Assembly: GCA_019237515.1 (NCBI GenBank)
Contig: JAFAGX010000416.1
Coordinates: 1 to 8,969 of the forward strand
Length of the DNA stretch: 8,969 nucleotides
Direction of reading: 5' to 3'
Source of the DNA: Acidobacteriaceae bacterium
Lineage (GTDB): Bacteria > Acidobacteriota > Terriglobia > Terriglobales > SbA1
Part shown: positions 5,222 to 8,969 of the stretch, in pieces
Position numbering within the stretch: position 1 is the first letter of the stretch
Layout of the letters: the number at the start of each line of letters is the position of its first letter
The notes under the pieces: generated by a model
Told to the model about the DNA's origin: nothing
Database searches by the model: none
The model's input: the letters and a program-made list of their open reading frames with translations, nothing else
Program-made: the position numbers and the translations under genes

Positions 5222-8200
5222 CTAGAAAAGAAACTTCAGACCGAGTTGAACCGAGCGCGGTCCCCCGGAGCCGATTGCCGGGTTTGCCGCGGCGACGTCC
5301 GGTGTGACGCATCCGCAACCGAATGTGCCAAGTGCTCCTGGATCATTGAGGCCGAAGCCGTTCTGTCCGCCATAAGGATTCGCGAAATTAGGGTGATTGA
5401 ATATGTTAAAGAACTCGGCTCGGAACTGGGCGTGTAGCCGCTCGCCGAAATGGAAGTTCTTGGCCAACGAGAAATCCAGGTTGCGAAAACCAGAATCCGG
5501 GAAGATGTTGCGTCCCATGGTGCCAAACTGCCCTGCAGGAGGTGGAATCATGACAGAGTTGCCTTTCGCATAACAACCGGCGAGCGCGGTTATGCCAAGC
5601 GATGAGGCGGCGCTCGTACACGCAGCCGGAATAGCGGGCGCACAGGCGGAGTTTCCAAAGCCGAAACACGGAATGGTTGTCGGCCCCGACTTGAAATCGG
5701 AGGGATTGCCAAAAAAGTCCCAACGCTGTGGGGTGGCTTGCGGCGGGCTGACGGGAAGGCCACCAATCCCGGCAAAACCATCGGTTAGATCGATCACACC
5801 CCAAGGCTGCGCGCTGGCAAGAGTTGCGATCGTGTTAATTTCCCAGCCCTCGAATAACTGGCCAAAACCTTTTCTCCCCGGAATCGCATAGGTCAGAGAA
5901 GCCGTAAAGCGATGCCGGATGTCGAAGTCGCTGTTCGCGTACTCACGCGCAACGTCGAAGGAATTCTGCGGCAAGCCATATCCGGCCCCGAAGTCCCAGT
6001 TCGCGCTGACATCATCCAGCGAATGCGAGTAGGTGTATCCCAGCACCATGCTGAGTCCGTGAAAATTTCGCGAGGTCAACGTGGCCTGCAGCCCGTTGTA
6101 GTTCGACTTGTAGAAGTTTCCCATCTGGAAGATGTTACTGAGCCAGGGGAATTTCGCATTGTAGGGCCGAGTCGCCTGCGAGTTGCTGTTGAGCGCCTCC
6201 TGGTTTATGTCCCGGATACCGACAAGATTTGTTCCGTGATTCCCTACGTATCCAATTTCCAGCGAAAGAGTCGGACTAAACGCGTGCTGCACGTTAAGAC
6301 TGTAAGTCGCAACATACGGAGTCGACAGGTTCTTCACCACGCTCATGATGGGGCAGGGAGCTGCCGCGACAGGATCGCAGGTGATCGTGCTGCTACTGAC
6401 GTTTTTCCCGTAGAGAGGAGCGCCGGTGTCCCACTGGGGAAGCGTCGGCGGAATTGCCAGATTGCCCGCCGTGATCGTCCCTCCGGCAGTCTTCGGATTA
6501 GCAGTTCCGGTACCTGAAATAATGGCTCCCGTGGGAATGTTAGTGAGTCCGTAACTGTTGTTGAAGGCGAGAAACGTTTCCCAATTCACGACTTCATACA
6601 TCAGGCTGCCGCCGCCCCGAACCACTGTGTCGCCTTTGCCCGTAACGTCCCAGGCAAAGCCCAGGCGAGGTGCAAGATTCTTGGGATCGGAGTTATAAGG
6701 AGACCCGACTCCGTTGATGCCTACTTGAATCAATCCAGTTGGAGAATTGGGATCAAAATTCGCGAGGCGGTTGTGAGCTTCCTTGATCACCGTACTGAAC
6801 TCGTAGCGCACGCCGTAATTTAGGGTGAAATTTCGGGTGACGCGCCAATCGTCCTGAAAGAACGCTCCGTAAGCCCAATCGTGAATTTGACGAGTCGGAT
6901 CGCCAACCTGCACCGAGGCCTTAAAGGGAAATCCCGCCATAAAATCTTCCAACGCGGTTGAACCAGCTCCTGCCGCTATCGCAACGCCACCGAGAAAAGT
7001 GATGCTGCCTCGAGCGTTCCCAAAAGCGCCGCCGCTGACTCCGTCCCGCCGCACTTCTCCACCGAACTTCAGCGAATGCGTGCCGGCCGTGTACGAGATG
7101 TGATCGATAAACTGAGTCAGAGTGTCCGGGCCCTGAAATTTCGGCCATTTGAATGCACCCAGACCGGGAACGAACGCGCCGGCGAATCCAATGCGCGGCA
7201 AACCTCCCGTAAAAGGACCGCTCACCCCCGTGTTGAGTCCGTAAGCCGAAGCCGGCGTATTGAGGTCCCCCGGCAAGGTCGGCTGGTATAAACGGCTATA
7301 GCCGACCCGAGCTTCATTTACCCAGCGTGCGTTTGGAGTCCAAATCCAGCTGCCCCCACCAACTTGCGCGCGCGTGTGTATTTTGGAACGCCATTGCGTC
7401 TGCAGTTCAGGGAAGTCTTCGGCCGTTCCCGAATTGTTTCCGAAGAAATACGTGCCGCTCACCGTGTTTTGAGCATTGAAATGATAGTCCACCTTGCCGA
7501 CTGCATCATCAGTGTTTGCTACGTTCGGGAATCCCTGAATGAAGTTGATGCTTGGATTGTTATTGATCGGAAAACCGGAGCCGTTGCAGGTAACGTTCGC
7601 AGTGATACCAGCACCGGCCACATTGCAGCCGGACAGCTTCAGGCTCACGGGGCTGATCGGCACGCCGTTCAATAAGAGATCGCGAACCGCATTAGGAATA
7701 CTGCCGCCGCAATCAGCCGTCGCGAGAAGCGGAGACGTGCAGTTCGCTGGACTTCCGGCAGCGAGTTGGAACGGCACCATGGACGGTGTGGTGACGCTGT
7801 AGGTATTTCCAATGTCGTAGCGCTGACCCTCGTACGATCCGAAGAAAAAGAGTTTGTCCTTGATGATCGCCCCGCCCAGACTTGTCCCAAATTGCTCGAG
7901 GCTGCGATCGACCTTGGCGGCGGGAGGCGTGTTGAAGTAGTTGCGCGCGTCCAGCACACCATCCCGGCCGAAAGCGAATGCGCTCCCGTGCAAGGTGTTA
8001 GTGCCTGACTTCAACCCCACGTTGACGATGGCTCCCGGCTTCCAACCGTATTCTGCCGGAGGATTCTGTTGAACGTTAAATTCCTGGATAGAGTCAATCG
8101 GGAGAATGGTCGCCGAGTCACCAACAATTCCCGAGCCGTTAATGACACCCTGTCCGGAAAAAGGTTCGGTGTTGTAAAGGCCATCGATCAGGTATGCATT

Positions 8201-8758
8201 GTCCTCAGCGCGCAGACCGTTTGCGCTGGTAGTCGAGAATCCGCCACCAGGATAGCGAGTAACGCCGGGGCGCAGTTGCAGCAAGTTCTGATAGTTCCGC
8301 CCATTTAAGGGAAGATCATTGATTTCTTTGTTGCTGAGCGTGCCGCCAAGTGTGGAGGACGTCGCGTCGACCAACGGCACTTCTCCGGAAACCTCAATCA
8401 TCTCGGAAACTTGTCCGGGTTGCAGACCGAAATCAATGCGCGCATCCTTAGCAACCTCAACAGGAATGTTTACCTTCTGCACGCTCTTGAATCCCTTAGC
8501 CTCAACTCTCACAGTGTAGGTGCCCGGAGATAGATCCGGAGCCACATAAAAGCCAGACGCATCGGTGGCGAGGGTTCGGGTGATGCCGCGCTGCACATCC
8601 GTAATGGTCACGTTAGCGCCGGCGATGGAGGCGCCGCTCTGGTCGGTTACATTGCCAAGGATTCGACCGGTGTAGGTTTGCGCCGGCAGATACGTAGAAA
8701 GTAGCGCCAGGGCAACGATAGATGCGAAGCCCCAAATCGCCTTGATAGCAGGACGCAT
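5222..8758 (-). CDS. Oar-like TonB-dependent outer-membrane receptor with carboxypeptidase-regulatory-like domain
   Basis: This 1178-aa protein is an outer-membrane transporter that should import a ligand using TonB energy. It opens with a signal peptide (hydrophobic about 8-22, probable cleavage after LPAQ near 27). A carboxypeptidase-regulatory-like beta-sandwich follows (about 29-112; GNVTDQSGASIAGANVTI, SGFYVAPDLSPGTYTV), then a plug with LPLNGRNYQNLLQLRPGV (149-166) and YLIDG (189-193). A long beta-barrel carries KDKLFFFGSYEG (300-311), NYGVRYEF, APRLGFAWD, DIRHRFTASLTYAIPG and FNIFNHPNF (1117-1125), and the chain ends in a terminal Phe (GLKFLF) as expected for barrel assembly. It holds 12 cysteines, all in predicted loop sequence. 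The start at 8758 has GGGGAGGA (8766-8773) 7 nt upstream. Length and layout fit the acidobacterial Oar/SusC-like family; the ligand cannot be inferred. An operator-like site in its promoter suggests control by the GntR regulator of this window. Confidence 0.93.
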   Translation of the reverse strand: MRPAIKAIWGFASIVALALLSTYLPAQTYTGRILGNVTDQSGASIAGANVTITDVQRGITRTLATDASGFYVAPDLSPGTYTVRVEAKGFKSVQKVNIPVEVAKDARIDFGLQPGQVSEMIEVSGEVPLVDATSSTLGGTLSNKEINDLPLNGRNYQNLLQLRPGVTRYPGGGFSTTSANGLRAEDNAYLIDGLYNTEPFSGQGVINGSGIVGDSATILPIDSIQEFNVQQNPPAEYGWKPGAIVNVGLKSGTNTLHGSAFAFGRDGVLDARNYFNTPPAAKVDRSLEQFGTSLGGAIIKDKLFFFGSYEGQRYDIGNTYSVTTPSMVPFQLAAGSPANCTSPLLATADCGGSIPNAVRDLLLNGVPISPVSLKLSGCNVAGAGITANVTCNGSGFPINNNPSINFIQGFPNVANTDDAVGKVDYHFNAQNTVSGTYFFGNNSGTAEDFPELQTQWRSKIHTRAQVGGGSWIWTPNARWVNEARVGYSRLYQPTLPGDLNTPASAYGLNTGVSGPFTGGLPRIGFAGAFVPGLGAFKWPKFQGPDTLTQFIDHISYTAGTHSLKFGGEVRRDGVSGGAFGNARGSITFLGGVAIAAGAGSTALEDFMAGFPFKASVQVGDPTRQIHDWAYGAFFQDDWRVTRNFTLNYGVRYEFSTVIKEAHNRLANFDPNSPTGLIQVGINGVGSPYNSDPKNLAPRLGFAWDVTGKGDTVVRGGGSLMYEVVNWETFLAFNNSYGLTNIPTGAIISGTGTANPKTAGGTITAGNLAIPPTLPQWDTGAPLYGKNVSSSTITCDPVAAAPCPIMSVVKNLSTPYVATYSLNVQHAFSPTLSLEIGYVGNHGTNLVGIRDINQEALNSNSQATRPYNAKFPWLSNIFQMGNFYKSNYNGLQATLTSRNFHGLSMVLGYTYSHSLDDVSANWDFGAGYGLPQNSFDVAREYANSDFDIRHRFTASLTYAIPGRKGFGQLFEGWEINTIATLASAQPWGVIDLTDGFAGIGGLPVSPPQATPQRWDFFGNPSDFKSGPTTIPCFGFGNSACAPAIPAACTSAASSLGITALAGCYAKGNSVMIPPPAGQFGTMGRNIFPDSGFRNLDFSLAKNFHFGERLHAQFRAEFFNIFNHPNFANPYGGQNGFGLNDPGALGTFGCGCVTPDVAAANPAIGSGGPRSVQLGLKFLF

Positions 8759-8848
8759 GAGCGGATCCTCCCCGAGTTGGAGTGTGCGACAACCCTTAAG
8801 TTGTTTGGCAGCAACGCTCTTGCTCTCTCTGGGCAGAGACGAACGTTG

Positions 8849-8870
8849 TGGTCTGACAGCTGTACCACCA
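8849..8870. promoter_or_regulatory. Operator-like double site upstream of the TonB-dependent receptor
   Basis: Two 11-mers lie back to back in opposite orientation: TGGTCTGACAG on the plus strand (8849-8859) and TGGTGGTACAG on the minus strand (8870-8860). Together they form a 22-bp dyad with 8 of 11 symmetric pairs around CAGCTG. Each carries TGGTNNNAC, most of the FadR consensus. The 10-mer GTGGTCTGAC (8848-8857) is identical to 3897-3906 in the regulator's operator. The site overlaps the predicted -10 region, consistent with repression. Confidence 0.6.
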
Positions 8871-8888
8871 TATCGGCGCTACTGTCAA
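8859..8888 (-). promoter_or_regulatory. Predicted promoter of the TonB-dependent receptor gene
   Basis: A perfect -35 hexamer TTGACA lies on the minus strand at 8883-8888. Eighteen nucleotides further, TACAGC (8859-8864) is a weak -10 candidate with three of six matches. This leaves a leader of roughly 95 nt before the ATG, in which I see only short weak stems such as ACAAC/GTTGT and no convincing riboswitch. The -35 is strong and the -10 is uncertain. Confidence 0.45.
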
Positions 8889-8899
8889 GAAAGTTCGTC

Positions 8900-8968
8900 T
8901 CAATGTACCTGATAGGGAAACGGCAGCGGAAAGCCTGAGCAGCTCTTGCACTTATACCAGCGGAAATC
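8900..8968 (-). CDS. Possible C-terminal tail of an upstream gene (very uncertain)
   Basis: One minus-strand frame enters from the window edge and reads 22 codons, DFRWYKCKSCSGFPLPFPYQ then VH, to a TGA at 8900-8902. The CxxC pair with aromatic neighbours looks protein-like, for example the end of a small zinc-ribbon protein, and the stop falls 11 nt before the -35 of the receptor promoter. Twenty-two codons without a stop is expected by chance fairly often, so this is only a candidate. I recognise no family. Confidence 0.18.
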   Translation of the reverse strand, partial: DFRWYKCKSCSGFPLPFPYQVH

Positions 8969-8969
8969 G

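Noticed and set aside
5912..6517. Plus-strand 201-codon open frame opposite the receptor gene
   Set aside because: It is antisense to conserved barrel sequence, rich in Arg/Val/Ser as expected of a mirror frame, and shows no domain.
8781..8848. Riboswitch or attenuator in the receptor leader
   Set aside because: Only 4-5 bp stems such as CTCT/AGAG and ACAAC/GTTGT are visible, with no recognisable conserved aptamer core.

Overview
The window looks like a chromosomal segment from an acidobacterium. The main reason is the very large gene at 5222-8758, an Oar-like TonB-dependent receptor. It has an N-terminal carboxypeptidase-regulatory-like domain and phrases such as LPLNGRNYQNLL, KDKLFFFGSYEG and FNIFNHPNF that are typical of the expanded acidobacterial receptor family. 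This assignment rests on family recognition, not on a database search. Every gene I can support is on the minus strand, so transcription runs from high to low coordinates.

In transcription order: a 211-bp upstream region (8759-8969) holds a probable promoter with an overlapping operator-like site and a strong ribosome binding site. Next comes the TonB-dependent receptor (5222-8758). A nested inverted repeat (5168-5216) could act as a terminator or mRNA processing structure. It is followed by an exported FrsA-like alpha/beta hydrolase (3922-5139). A second promoter (3891-3919), whose spacer carries a FadR-type operator, starts a tightly packed set: a FadR-subfamily GntR regulator (3119-3850), a beta-hydroxyacid dehydrogenase (2222-3118), and the alpha (1227-2225) and beta (239-1240) subunits of a thiamine-diphosphate 2-oxoacid/acetoin-type dehydrogenase E1. 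The junctions are TAA-ATG abutment, a 4-nt ATGA overlap and a 14-nt overlap, so this half is almost certainly one operon. A dispersed-type palindromic repeat (125-212) separates it from the start of a probable M24 (Xaa-Pro peptidase-like) gene cut by the window edge (1-92).

The genes suggest one inducible catabolic module: import through the outer membrane, periplasmic ester or C-C hydrolysis, oxidation of a hydroxy acid, and oxidative decarboxylation by E1. The FadR-type regulator probably controls both promoters, because they share a 10-bp operator core and the sites overlap the promoter elements. The substrate cannot be read from the sequence. No E2 or E3 subunit is present in the window, so E1 must borrow them from elsewhere or have partners beyond it. 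I see no CRISPR array, tRNA, rRNA, transposase or phage gene.
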